Shown piece after piece: positions 35,757 through 47,130 of a stretch of 64,000 nt of DNA (position 1 is the stretch's first letter; the number at the start of each line of letters is the position of its first letter). This stretch comes from Jacaranda mimosifolia. Taxonomy: Eukaryota; Streptophyta; Magnoliopsida; Lamiales; Bignoniaceae. Location: assembly GCA_018894105.1 (NCBI GenBank), contig CM032126.1, positions 27,874,391-27,938,390 of the forward strand, written 5' to 3'. A program made the translations under genes and the position numbers. The notes beneath the pieces are model-generated. The model searched no databases and was not told the origin of the DNA. It saw nothing but the letters and a program-made list of their open reading frames with translations.

Positions 35757-38700
35757 TGTAACACCCCGTCCAAGAGGTGCTTGCTTCGGATCGAGGTTGT
35801 ACTCCAATACTATATTTTTTTTTCTTCAAAACCAATTACACCCTCCAAAATTCTCAACTTAAGAAATTTCATAATTTAAGATTTAAGCTAGTCATGCTGA
35901 AAATGACAAGCAAAACCCAAATTCTCATAACAAGTTACAATTTCTCAAAGACCAATAATTTAACTTATATATATACACCACTCATTAGGGACCCCAACCT
36001 ATCATACTTCGCAGTAGAAAAGACACTAACTTAACCTATGCCCCCTGTTACAATTCAACCATAACAACTCGCATCCTTACCATTATAGATATCATGATAA
36101 CAATATTTACACTGTGTCAAAAGGGTAGCCCAAGCTCAGGATGCCTTCCACTCTTCAATCTGGCCAAAGAACAAAAAAAACAACACAAAGAGGGTGAGTC
36201 CGAATGACTTCGTGAGGCAAGCATTTGCATGTATAAGAGGAATCAGAATGAAATGGAATACAATATACAAGTATAAAAAGAACATTCGTTCTGAATTCAG
36301 ATAATTAAAATACAGGTTACAATATCTGGGCATGGGAGATTTGAAGGAGTTCACGGAATCTATAAACTAAACCAAAAACTAGTATTTCTTGTACAACACT
36401 TTAAAGAGCTAACTCAATGTCGTCCTATAATACCAGTGAAGAGTAGTTTTACATTTAAATAAATTTCATAGAAAATTTCAGAACTCATAGACATGATTAG
36501 ATTTTATAAAATTCAGTGAACAAAATTGTTTCATGAAATATTCAGCTTTCAAAATCCAAGATTTTGACCAGTTTTATAAAATAGACTAGACAAGAATATT
36601 TTACAAAACTAGTGAATAGCATATTTTACATGTACGATCGTGTAACGGCCTTCCCTTTTATATTTCTCTGTTGTGTATAAACGGTTCGACCATAGAACGG
36701 CCTTTCCCCTTATAGCCCCTTATCAATGTATAAACAGTACGAACGTTAAACGACCTACCCCCTTACATCGCCTCGACACTTGTATAGATGATACGACCGT
36801 AAAATGGCCTACCTCCTTATATCGCCTTGATACGATCGTAAAACGACCTACCCCCTTATATCCCCTCGACGAGTGGCCAACTCGCCAAACCGCTGCAGCA
36901 CGAATCGGTAAAATTGATCCTCATCGATCAAGCCTCCCCAGAAGGCAAGATCGCAACCACATGAATCGGTAGGACTGATCCTCGCCGATCAAGCCTTAGG
37001 TCACAATCAACCCCCAACTGCCCAAAGTCAAGATCGCAAACCAAGTCAACCAATAAGACTGTTTCTATCACTAATACAATGATACAAATCCAGAATAGTA
37101 ATCCCAGCATTCCACTAAGATTGGCACTTAGCCCAAATAGATTTTTGCATAAAAATATCTATAAATAAATTCAATAATCAAATATGCCGACAAGGTCATA
37201 TGATATCAATAAACAATTCAGATAAGCCCTCACAGGGGTTTACAAAACAAGTAATAGACGACAAATAAGATCTCAAACAATTTATGAGTTTCAATAACAA
37301 GAACAAGTACGGTACACAAGCACGTTGAACCCTCATAGAGGTCATTTCACAAGAATAGATAGAATCAAGGACAAAATGGCAGAGCCTCACATGGCATACA
37401 AAACAATTACCCAAGAGGTTAGATCCTCACCTCCAGTATCCCAAAAAGAAGTTGTCGCCGCTTACTGCTCTGTGGGACCCACCTTGTCGCCTATTCAAAA
37501 TAATGTTCCATAGTCAAATTTCTCGTTCAACCCTAGTAAACTTCTAGAATTTGCATCACAAGAATTCTAATATCATTAACTTATCTACTAGCACGATGAT
37601 ATAGATTTAATAGCATCTTTACCAAATTCTCCAATAAATCAACATTTCTAGATTTAATCACGATGGTCTATATCGATTCCAAAATAACATGATATCTCAT
37701 TCTTATTTTCAAGGTCATGATCCTATCATCATCCTATTTCATACAAAAAAGTCCATCTTCGCATAATTAATTCTAATCAAGTGCCACCTAGTCTTATTTT
37801 ACATATTCCTTAGTTAGTTTAATCACTTAGCATCATTATTAAATCCAAATTTGGCATTTAGCAACATGTTCGGATCCACTATTCAATATTTCCTCTTCCG
37901 TAGGGTTCATACACTTATATATATACCAATTAGTCCTAAAAATCCTATTCTAGGCATAATTACAAGCTTCAATAGGAAAAGTACAACATATATATATCAA
38001 AGGTACAACTCAATCTAAATTCCAAAGTTGGCCACCGGAGTTTCAAAACCACAAACCAAATACGCGGGTGCGTTCGTTGCGTTGAGGAGGTGAAACTGCC
38101 TATCCGCTGCCGTCGGAGTAGGTGAACATCACCACTGGAATGCTCATCTCAGCCTCCTGAGTCCAATGCCGCAGTCAGTTTCAAGTTCCACGGCCAAAAT
38201 CTCCTCCAAATCAAGCTCAAACTTCAAATAGGTCTCTCTCACCACCGCCATCCGATCGCCGTTTTTCGTCGCCGCTGCTGCATCAAACTTGTATGCAAGG
38301 GTATCTTCAACTTCCTCACGCCGAGAGCTTCTAATATCTCCGCCTTGAAATGAGTTTTAGCCACAACTCCGCCGTCGCCCGTCAAGGTCAGCCACTGCCA
38401 ACTTTCAACTCGCCATTTTCAGTAACTCACCGTCTGTTTTGCCGTGCATGTGGTGTGCGAGTGTAGCCTGGAGTGAATGAGGAGTTTAATCGGAGTGGTT
38501 TGGGGAGAAGGTGACCGTCGGAAGGAGATCTCCGGTGGTGATGGTCGCGGGTGAACGAGGAAGAAAAAAGAGAAGGAAGAAAGAAGAAGAAAGAAAGGGA
38601 AATAAAGAAGAAATCGTGCTGCCCATTTTGTTTTAAATCCAATTTTTCATTTTTGCAATTTAGTCCCCATGGAGTTAGAGTCATGCAATTGAGTCTAAGA

Positions 38701-38980
38701 ACTTAGAGGAAATAATGTTTAGACCCTAGTTGACTTAGGGTCTTCTATGCAAACCCCAAAGTTTCCAAACTTTGATCAATCAAGTTTTTAAAAAAATATA
38801 AACTAACCCCAAAACTTCCAAAAGAGGTTAAATTAGGTTTCTAAATCTTCAATTTGACCCCAAACTTTAAATTTCTATGCAATTAAGTCCTTTTTTTTTT
38901 CGAGCCCCAAAATTTATCAAACTAATATTTTAATTTTTAAATTTCTTATTTTCTAAAATACAAATTTTAGGGGTGTTACA
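35757..38980. mobile_element. TGTAACACCCC...GGGGTGTTACA element, probable solo LTR
   Basis: The 3.2-kb insert begins TGTAACACCCC and ends in the inverted GGGGTGTTACA, ends common in large LTRs of plant Gypsy chromoviruses (Tekay-like, from memory). Flanks AGGTC (35752-35756) and CGGTC (38981-38985) are a 5-bp duplication with one change, and CGGTC is a native repeat word of the surrounding CACTA arm. No gag or pol is inside, so a solo LTR is most likely. Orientation is unresolved. Confidence 0.65.
36637..37000. repeat. tandem repeats inside the TGTAACACCCC element
   Basis: Five diverged ~60-bp units carry TACGAYCGTAAAACGRCCT and CCCCCTTATATCGCCTCGA (36637-36870). They are followed by two copies of a unit with ATCGGTARRAYTGATCCTC and CGATCAAGCCT (36902-36996). 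Repeats of this kind occur in the long LTRs of chromoviruses. Confidence 0.75.
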
Positions 38981-39320
38981 CGGTCACTAATTCATTACCA
39001 AATTTTTCAATCAATAAACGGTCACAAATATAAAATTTTATTTTTTGCGTATTCTTATAATATAAAAGCATAATATTTATGTAACACTTATATAAGTAAT
39101 AAAATATTGTGTTTGCTATTAACATATAGATATCTGATAATATATATATATAATATAAAAATATACGTACATATATAAATATATAACCACTAAATATTTC
39201 TATATAATATTCATATAATTGAACATTAACTTATTAATATATATAGATACACAAAGAAATAAACAAGAATAATATTCTTATACAAAGAAAAAAAATGAGA
39301 ATTAATTAATATATACACAT

Positions 39321-40070
39321 TGATGCGGGAAGGTTATATAAGGTAGATGTTTCGATGAGGTTCGACCTCTCTTATTGATAAACAAGTATAGGTGGGCTAA
39401 ATCCTGCAATCACTACCAAATGTCAGGCTAGCCGAGGAGCCCTCGACTTAGGCACTCCGATGCTCAAGTCAATATGGGTCGACTAGATAAAATGAGCAGC
39501 AGAGTGTGGGCTTTTTGTATATATGAGAGCATACCATTGAAAGACTGGAATGGGGGGGTATTTATAGCCTTCTCTCCCTGGGGATTTGTCTGAGATGCCC
39601 TTGATGTGTAGGGAGGACCCTTGTCCTTGCATGAGGAGCAATTAGTCATTTTCCATCCCTGTACTATTCTAGGTGGCTACTTTCCTAGATTTTAGGGACA
39701 GGGTAGGACACTGTTGACGCATCTGCCGCGCCAGACAGTAATGGGGTGGCATGCGCCGTAAATGCGGAGGCATGCAGCATGTCAGTGCATTTAATGCGAC
39801 AGAGATGGTACTGTGCTCTGCCGACCTCTCTGGTCGGAAAAATGATCGACCTGACAACGGATTGGAGCATGGATTAGCGGTGCTTGTCAACATATCGACC
39901 TGTAGCCTTGTATAAGGCCTGGTTGAGTGCTCATTTGCCTGGGCACGCCGTCGATCTTCGAGGTCGACTAGGGTCGATAGTGCCATTGGGCCCCGGGTGC
40001 AAGATGGACTTGGTGCTGCATCTTTGGGCCCACAGAGTTTGGGTTGAGCCACTTGGGCTATCCCATATCA
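39321..40070 (-). repeat. 3' LTR of element B
   Basis: 750 bp. On the plus strand it ends CTATCCCATATCA. TATAAAT on the minus strand lies at 39560-39566. It differs from the 5' LTR by scattered substitutions and a ~10-base gap at the inner side. Confidence 0.93.
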
Positions 40071-40074
40071 TGAG

Positions 40075-40090
40075 TCCCCCCCCCACTTTC
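40075..40090 (-). other. polypurine tract of element B
   Basis: On the minus strand GAAAGTGGGGGGGGGA lies next to the 3' LTR. Confidence 0.85.
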
Positions 40091-40280
40091 GAATGCTGAA
40101 CGAGGGGATCGACGAGAAGGATTGGGAAGTAGTTTGGTGGACGGTTGCATAGTGAATGAGGGTCTTTGAAAATCGACCAGGGTTTGGCGCATTTAATGAG
40201 CGGTTACATCGTGGTGCACATGGTGCGGCGCTGTGGTTACAGCATTATTACAATCACTTGGATTCCCACGCCCTCGCGCC

Positions 40281-40288
40281 TTTAAATA
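40281..40288 (+). promoter_or_regulatory. TATA-like box upstream of the antisense gene of element B
   Basis: TTTAAATA lies about 115 bases before the antisense start codon and outside the LTR. It aligns with CTATAAATACCC upstream of the same gene in element A, with shared downstream GTAAAA and TTTTTACTTTTAC. Confidence 0.45.
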
Positions 40289-40395
40289 TGCGCTGTAAAA
40301 AGTAGCAATTTTTACTTTTACTGCCTTTGCGTCTGGTCGAGCATCTATCAAACCGTATTCGCTGCTTCACCTCAGGATCTTTTAGATTTATTGCC

Positions 40396-42920
40396 ATGAT
40401 GTTGTATTTATCTGGTTCGGAAGGCAGTCACATGGAAGATAGTGAGGCTACCCACTCTTATAGGCTTAGGGGTTTGCCAAAGGAGTCGAGTGGCTCGTCG
40501 AGGGACGATTCGAGTTCCAACAGCTCAAGCTCCAGTAGCTCGAGTGGCGACCATGGGGGGGATGGTGCTGGGCCAAGTCAGGTTCCTCCCTCGCGCGGTC
40601 GATTATTCACCCCAGACCATTATAGTGAAATTATGTCAACCATCACCCCTGTTGATTTAAGACGTATTAGATAGTTATACCATATTCCTCCCAAGTATGA
40701 ATTATTGACACTTGGGGCTTCTGGTCAAATGCATCGCCCCCCGGCGGGCTGTATCACTATGTTTGAGGATGCCTTTAGGTATGGTCTTAGGTTTTCTTTA
40801 AGTGCTCAGATAGTCGCCCTGCTTAGAGGCCTCTAGGTGTGTATAACCCAGTTACTGTTGAATTATTTTTCGACCATTTATAGTTTCATTGTCTTGATGC
40901 ACCTATTCGACTAGCCAGCCAATTTTGAAAACTTTTCAAACCTTTTCCATATTTCCATGTCCCACAAGTCGGGTAGCACTGACGAGTCGGGTTTCTACTA
41001 TTTAACTGCTCGACCCCACCGTAAATTCCTTGTTACCCCGGCCTCTTCTTACGGACAAGAATGGAAAAAATGTTATCTATTTGTTCGAGTCGCTGAGGGT
41101 TTCAACATTCTTTGGGGTTAGTGGAAGGGGCATGTCGAGATGCTAGGTAACCTAACCCCAACTTGGCCTAATAATTTCGTTCGGGATTGGGTCAAATTTG
41201 GCCAAATGGAGGCCTCGGTGTTTATCGAGGAGAGAAGTTAAGTATTGGCTGGGTTGTCGCCAGCTTTGTTAAATTTGCCTGCGGATAACCGACCAGGTAG
41301 ACTGTGCTTCTTTCAGTTTGTTATTTTTTTGTCCTTATGCTCGGTTTTAACTTTTGCTATTTTGCTGCTTGGCAGATCACGATGAGATCATGAACCATTC
41401 GAGGATGGAGGCTCTGGCAAGGGCAGAGAGGAACCAGCAGCGCTGCCAGACGATGGCAGCTCGTCGAGCAGCTGCGGTGTTCGATGCGCCTCAATAGGAG
41501 GCAATAACACCTACACCATCGCCAACACCATTTCCCGCTCGACCCATTCCTACCATAGGCAGCAGCCCTATGGCTCGAGGTAAAATAGCAATGTTAGAGC
41601 AGGCCGGACCTGCTCCGAAGAGGACCGCCACAGAAAATAGGAAATGGAAGGCCGCGGGGTCGGGGCCACTGAAGCGGAACGACCTATTCGGGTCCTGCGG
41701 GGATGATATTCTATTTCAGCTGCCCTCGCCTAGGTTTGGGACTGAGCCAGGCATGGCGGTGCATAACTCGTTGTCGATGGAAACGGCGGGGTCGACGGGT
41801 GCTACTCCGCTAAAAGTGCTAATGGTTGGGCAGTTCTTGGCCGACCAGAAGAAGCTGATGGGGTTAAGCCAGGACGCTACTCTTCGGGCGTTGGCTTATC
41901 ACTCCAACATGGTAAGGTTTTTGTCTAGTATATTACATTGCTGAATACTTGTCGATTATTTGTATTCTTACTAACAATGCTGTCTTTCATGTTGGCCAGT
42001 TGGGATATCATTTTTACTGGCGGTCAGAACTGGCTTTAGCCGATCACGAGCATCTGCAGGTCGGTGGGGATGTAGAGACTCTCTAAGCTCAACTCGAGTC
42101 TTCACAAACGAGAGTTGAGGAGCTCACCAAGCAGGTCGAGGAGCTAAATAGGTAGCTCCAAGTGAGGGATGATCAGCTGGTTGCCTCTGTCGAAGAGAGG
42201 ACTAGGATAGACGAGCTGCTGAAGCAGGCTCGGTTGGATGGGCAGGTCGCTTTCAACTCTGGTCGATCCATGGGTCGGAATGCTGGCCTTGACGAAGCCC
42301 GAGCTGAGTTCTACTAGACACTACCGCTGATGCGATGAGAGGCTGTATAGCAATTTATGTTGAGCTCGGCATTCCAGGATGCAAGCGTTGTGTTTGCGCT
42401 CGACGACGCTCGCAATTCTTTCGAAAAGGCCCTTAAACAGCTATATTTTCTGGGCTACTCATTCCAACCAGAAGACAGGCATCGCCTCAGTCACCTGCTC
42501 GACTAATAGCTACAACCCTATCCAGAGGATGACGGCGGGGCTGAGGGTGGAAGCATCGAAGCCACTGTAGCCGAGGGTGTCACGGAGGTTCGGCCATCGG
42601 CGTCTTTGATGGATGAACAGAGGAGGTAGGCTGAGATTGAGAAGAGGTTGAAGGCAATTGCCAAAGAATTTGACTTTGCTAGCGACTTTGCATTCGAGGT
42701 CAAGGAGGGAGAGGTCGATGCAGCCGCATACTTTCTTCCTATGGACGGGCGCTTCCTAAGCGACGTAGCTGGTCCTTCTCAGCCGGCGACCATTGTTGTA
42801 CCTGTTGTTGCTGCCATGCCCAATCCAGTTCTGATTGCTATTCCCTCGAGTGGTGAGCTCGAGCAAGCCATTAAAGAAGGTGCTCGAGCCGCTGGCGATG
42901 AGGGTGTTGGGTCGAGCTAA
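40396..42920 (+). pseudogene. antisense gene of element B (Transposase_28-like, three exons)
   Basis: Runs opposite to gag-pol. Exon 1 (40396-41296) reads MMLYLSGSEGSHMEDSEAT, a Ser-rich stretch, then FTPDHYSEIMSTI and FEDAFRYGLRFSLS. Intron 1 is 41297-41374 (CAG|GTAGAC...GGCAG|ATC, phase 1). Exon 2 (41375-41911) is basic and ends YHSNM. Intron 2 is 41912-41999 (ATG|GTAAG...GCCAG|TTG, phase 0). Exon 3 (42000-42920) has a coiled-coil (LESSQTRVEELTKQVEELN) and the conserved LKAIAKEFDFASDFAFEV, ending EGVGSS. About a dozen stops interrupt it, mostly TAG at positions where A has Gln or Trp. AATAAA follows the stop by ~100 bases (43020). Function unknown. Confidence 0.8.
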
Positions 42921-43019
42921 AGTTGCTGCTACTTAGATATTGTAGTCTTTTATTTCTTTATGTATACTGAAGGTGCTTCGAGCAGATGTTGTTACATGGT
43001 CGATTTTTCATTATGTATA

Positions 43020-43025
43020 AATAAA
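43020..43025 (+). terminator. candidate polyadenylation signal of the antisense gene, element B
   Basis: AATAAA about 100 bases after the TAA stop at 42918, in AT-rich DNA. Inferred only. Confidence 0.35.
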
Positions 43026-43029
43026 TGTT

Positions 43030-43650
43030 TTCTGAATTTAAGCAAGTGTTTTGTCGAGCTTTTACATTAACTGTCTTTATTTTATTGCACATATGCATTT
43101 GGCTCTTAGCCAAGATTAACTCAAGGCCTTTGTTGAGGAAATTGTAAGTAATATACAACTTGATGAATCAGAGACAGTAATCTGTCACCTCATGCGCACA
43201 ATTAAGCAACAAAATTAACAACCTTTACGCTTGCAAACCGTTGCGTCAATTGCTCAGTTAGACAAAGCAATTACTTAATGGTAAACTTTGAGTAGTTTAG
43301 CGACTACGTGGTCGACTTTCAATAATAAATGATAAGTGTCAAATAATTTAGCAACTACGCGGTCAACTAACTGGTCTTGGATTGGTGGCTAGAAGCCGTC
43401 TTGGTCGACTACGGGGTCGACTAATTGGTCTTAGCTAGGAAGCCTTGACATGGCGGCTAGAAGCCTGCTTGGTCAACTACGGGGTTGACTGTTTGGTCTT
43501 GGCTGGGAAGCCTTGACTTGGTGGCTAGAAGCCTGCTTGGTCGACTACAGGGTCGACAACGAAGAGCTATTTTGTGTAAGTTTTGTATTTATAGAATGTG
43601 TCGTAATTTTTTATTGCTGCTAAGGAATAAAACGGAGGTCGATGGCCGTT
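43030..43650 (-). other. spacer between the antisense gene and pol of element B
   Basis: It contains about four direct repeats (43370-43560) with GGTCGACTACGGGGTCGACT and GAAGCCTTGACTTGGTGGCT motifs. It is equivalent to the spacer 17015-17690 in element A but largely unlike it in sequence. Confidence 0.55.
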
Positions 43651-44950
43651 TTACACATAGAATTTCTTTAGGTTTACAACGTTCCAAGGTCGTGGTAGTT
43701 CGTTGCCTGTCGTGTCTGCTAGTCGGTAGGCGTTGTGCTTTGACACTTTGATCATTGAGTAGGGCCCCTCCTACTTTCGGTTGAGTTTTCCTATATTTTT
43801 TTCTACTTCAACTTTCTTGAGGACGAGATTGCCAACCTTGAAGCTTCGGGGTCAAACTGTTTTGTTGTAATGTTCCGTCATTTTCGATTGATATCACTGC
43901 ATTATGTTGTAAGCTGTGTGGCGCAGCTCGTCGATAGTAATTAGGTCAAGTGTCATTTCCATTGCATTTCTGACCTGATTGTAGTGAATCATTCTGGCTG
44001 TGTGTTGGATCAACTCAGATGGAATTACTGTTTCAGAGCTGTAGACGAAGCTGTATGGGCTGTGGCCCGTGGCTATTCACGGTGCGGTCTTATATATCCA
44101 CAGCGCCCCTGGGATGTCATCTACCCAACTTGCTCCTGTGCCTGCTATACGACCCTTGAGGTGGTCGAGAACTGTTCTATTCGTGACCTCCGTTTGGCTA
44201 TTAGCCTGGGGGTTCCCTACCGACGTAAAGTGTTGGCTGACTCCCAGGGCCCCGCACCATTTTCTCGTGCTCTTACTTTGGAACTGAGTGCCGTTATCTG
44301 AGATCAGGACTTTGGGCAAACCGAATCGACATATTATATTTTTCTAGATGCAGCTCTTGATAGCCGTATTGGTGATTTTCGAAATCGCTTCGACTTCTAC
44401 CTATTTAGTAAAGTACTCGACTGCCACAATGATAAACTTACTGACCAGATGTCTTTGGGAGAGATCCAACTATGTTGATCCCCCAATGGTCGAATGGCCA
44501 TGTTATCTGGACGTTGACCATCAACGCGGCTGGTTGGTGCGGTATGTTCGAGTGGATCTGGCACGATGGGCATTTTCTGGTGAAGTCGATTGAGTCTTGC
44601 AATAGGGTGGGCCAAAAATAACTTTAACGGACAACTTTGTGTGCCAAAGATCGACCACCGAAATGGTTGTTGCAGATGCCAGCATGAATCTCCTGTAGCA
44701 CTTTGCTTACCTCTTCGGCTGCTAGGCATTTCAGTGGGGGTCTTGATATTGAACTCCTATAGAGCTGTCCATGGTCGTCGAGAGCAAACTTGGCTACCAG
44801 CCCTCTAAGCCTGCGGGCCTCCTCCTCGTCGTCGGGCATGGTCCATTGACTCAGGTAGAGCTTGATTGGGTCTTGCCATGAGAGAGCTGTCTCCTCGACC
44901 CATCCGATGAGACTATGATCAGTGGCTTGGATACAAAGTTTGTTGGCCAC
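43651..44950 (-). pseudogene. integrase of element B
   Basis: The zinc region (EIHAGICNNHFGGRSLAHKV, then RKCPSCQIHSNIPHQPA) keeps both Cys of KCPSC, one of which is lost in A. The DDE core has LISDNGTQF (44290-44310) and NSQTEVTNRTVLDHLK, but the first catalytic Asp is changed: GINIVG where A has GIDIVG. The C-terminal part ends at 43651. Several stops and shifts. Confidence 0.85.
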
Positions 44951-44994
44951 TAAGAATGTTATGGTTCTTTCCCTGGTGCCTTTCGTCGAGCTGG

Positions 44995-45620
44995 CTAGCT
45001 TTGAAAGTGCATCTGTTCGTTCATTCTCTGCTCAGGGACCTGGCTCTGGCTAAAACTTTTGAATGATCGTTGTAATTGTCTCACTTTGGTCAGATATTGG
45101 GTTATTTTGGCCTCTTTGGCTTCAAAATTGCCTTCGACCTGTTCCGCGACTAGCTGGGAGTCAATGATCGCTACAAGCTGCTCGATATCCTGAGTTGCTG
45201 CCATGTTCATTCTAGCTATGAGAACTTTATATTCTGCTTACTCCTCGGCAAGTGGGGAACGGAGAGAGATACCTATTCCGCCTCCTGATGAGGTTGTCGA
45301 ACCATCGATGTGCAGAGTCCATACTAATGCGTTCTCAACGATTTGGTTCGGTAGGTCGAGTCTCTCCGCGACAAAGTCGCCCATGACCTATACTTTTATG
45401 GCTGCCCGCAGCTGGAATGTGATGTCAAACTCCCCGAGTTCGATGGCCCATTTGGTGAGTCGACCTGAAATGTCGGGTTTCGACAACACTTGCTTTAATG
45501 GTTAGTTCGTCAACACCACGATCGCATGGGACTGAAAGTAAGGTCATAGCTTTCGTGCTGCAGTAACGAGGGCAAGAGCGAACTTCTCGATCTCTATATA
45601 ATTGTGCTTGGGCTCGTGCA
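44995..45620 (-). pseudogene. RNase H and second RNase H of element B
   Basis: The Gypsy RNase H (NYIEIEKFALALVTAARK, then LTKWAIELGEFDITF) lies at about 45370-45620. The archaeal-type RNase H follows (TLHIDGSTTSSGGGIGISL, then AIIDSQLVAEQVEGNFEAKE) at 44995-45320. Stops interrupt it, but the glycine-rich segment broken in A is intact here. Confidence 0.83.
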
Positions 45621-45918
45621 AAGCCTTATTGCATTAATACACTGGACGGTGAGTCCCGTCTCTCGTCGATGCCAATACTAAACTAATCGAATTAGTAGAT
45701 ACAGCCAAATAAAGTTGTAGCACTTCTCCCAGCTTAGGCTTGGCAAGCACAGGCGGTGAGGCCAAGTATTGCTTGAGCATTGCTAAGGCCTGGTTGCACT
45801 GCTGAGTCTATTGAAACCCTAATTTCTTTGTATTTCTGAGTATTTTGAAGAAACGGAGGCTCTTGTCGGCCAACCTTGCAATGAACCTGCTAAGGGCTAT
45901 GATTCTGCCAACCAGGCG

Positions 45919-46385
45919 TTACACATCTCGAACAATGCGAGATGGGGTGATGTCCAAAATTGCTTGGATCTTAAGTGGGTTTGCCTTTATCCCTCTTTGA
46001 TTGACCATATGCCCAAGGAACTTGCCCCCACGAACTCCGAATGTGCACTTATTGGGGTTGAGCTTCATGCCAAAGGTCCTTAGTATGGAAAAGGTGTGGT
46101 TGAGGTCGACGAGGGCCTTCTCAATTTTGACAATCATGTCATCGACGTAGACCTCCATCGATCTCCTAATCTCATTCTTGAACATCAAGTTGACCAATCT
46201 TTGGTACATTGCTCCCGCATTTTTGAGCCCAAAGGGCATAACTAAAAAGCAATATACTCTAGTGGGGACGATGAAAGAGGTCTTGTCCCTATCCTTGGGT
46301 GCCATAAATATTTGATAATAGCCTTGGAAGGCATCCATCATGCTCAACAACTCACACCCAGCTGTAGAATCTATTAATAAATCTA
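45919..46385 (-). pseudogene. reverse transcriptase of element B, N-terminally deleted
   Basis: Begins near LLSMMDAFQGYYQIFM and contains MPFGLKNAGAMYQRLVN, the catalytic YVDDM (about 46136-46150) and CTFGVRGGKFLGHMVNQRG. The upstream RT motifs present in A (VLVPKNEGKWMM to KDPYPL) are absent: the DNA jumps from the post-protease linker straight to IDLLIDST near 46385, a deletion of about 390 bp relative to A. Confidence 0.88.
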
Positions 46386-46399
46386 TACGAGGCCTCCAA

Positions 46400-47130
46400 C
46401 TTTGAATTCCCTGACGGGCTCGACCCAGGTGTCTTCCAACTTTCTTTTCTTAGTTGAAGGTCCCTCATCGGGTTTTGCTACAGGGGCGTCCCCCGAGGGC
46501 CTCAGTTAAGGTCACTTCTTTTGTTCGTTGGACTCGATGGAAATGGTATAATAGCGCCATGCGTCCTTTGGATTGCATAAAAGTTCTCCTACTCCTACTG
46601 GGGTTGGGAACTTAATCTTCATGTGGTATGTGGAGACGATGGCCTTGAAGTCGTTTAGGGCTGGTCGACCAACGATGACATTGTAGGCAAATGGAGCGTC
46701 GACCACCAAATAGTTGATCATCAAGGTTCTGTTCTAGGGACTCTGTCCAAATGTTATGGAGAGGTTGATAGATCCCTTCGGGATGATCTCCGACCCTCTG
46801 AATCTGACCAACAATGTTCTAACTAGATCAAATTTTAATTTCCCCAGTTTCATTATGTTCAATATGGACAAGAACATTATGTTCATGGAGCTACCGTTGT
46901 CAACCAATATCTTTCTAAACCTCGAAGTTGGCTATTTCCAATGTTACCACCATGGGGCAGTCTATTTTTCTATCGACTCCCTTGTTCTCCATATGGTCGA
47001 GGTCTGAGTCGCTGAAGGAGATTGGCTCCGCGCTGGAGGAGAGCTGGAAAACTGTCTCGACCTTGGGTGGTTTGGCCGACTCTGGCTGTCTTTGGGTTTG
47101 TTTCCTTGCATTCCTGGAATCCCTCCCCAA
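46400..47130 (-). pseudogene. protease region of element B
   Basis: FQLSSSAEPISFSDSDLDHM precedes MVVTLEIANFEV, then the LVDNGSS active site (about 46887-46905) with the same Asp-Asn-Gly as A, and LVVDAPFAYNVIVGRPALND. The VGRPALND segment, damaged in A, is intact here. Frameshifts occur near 46915 and 46730. Confidence 0.83.

Noticed and set aside
38427..38684. 85-codon minus-strand frame with a Phe/Ser-rich stretch
   Set aside because: Lies in the 3.2-kb TG...CA repeat; the hydrophobic run comes from a pyrimidine tract and no domain is visible.
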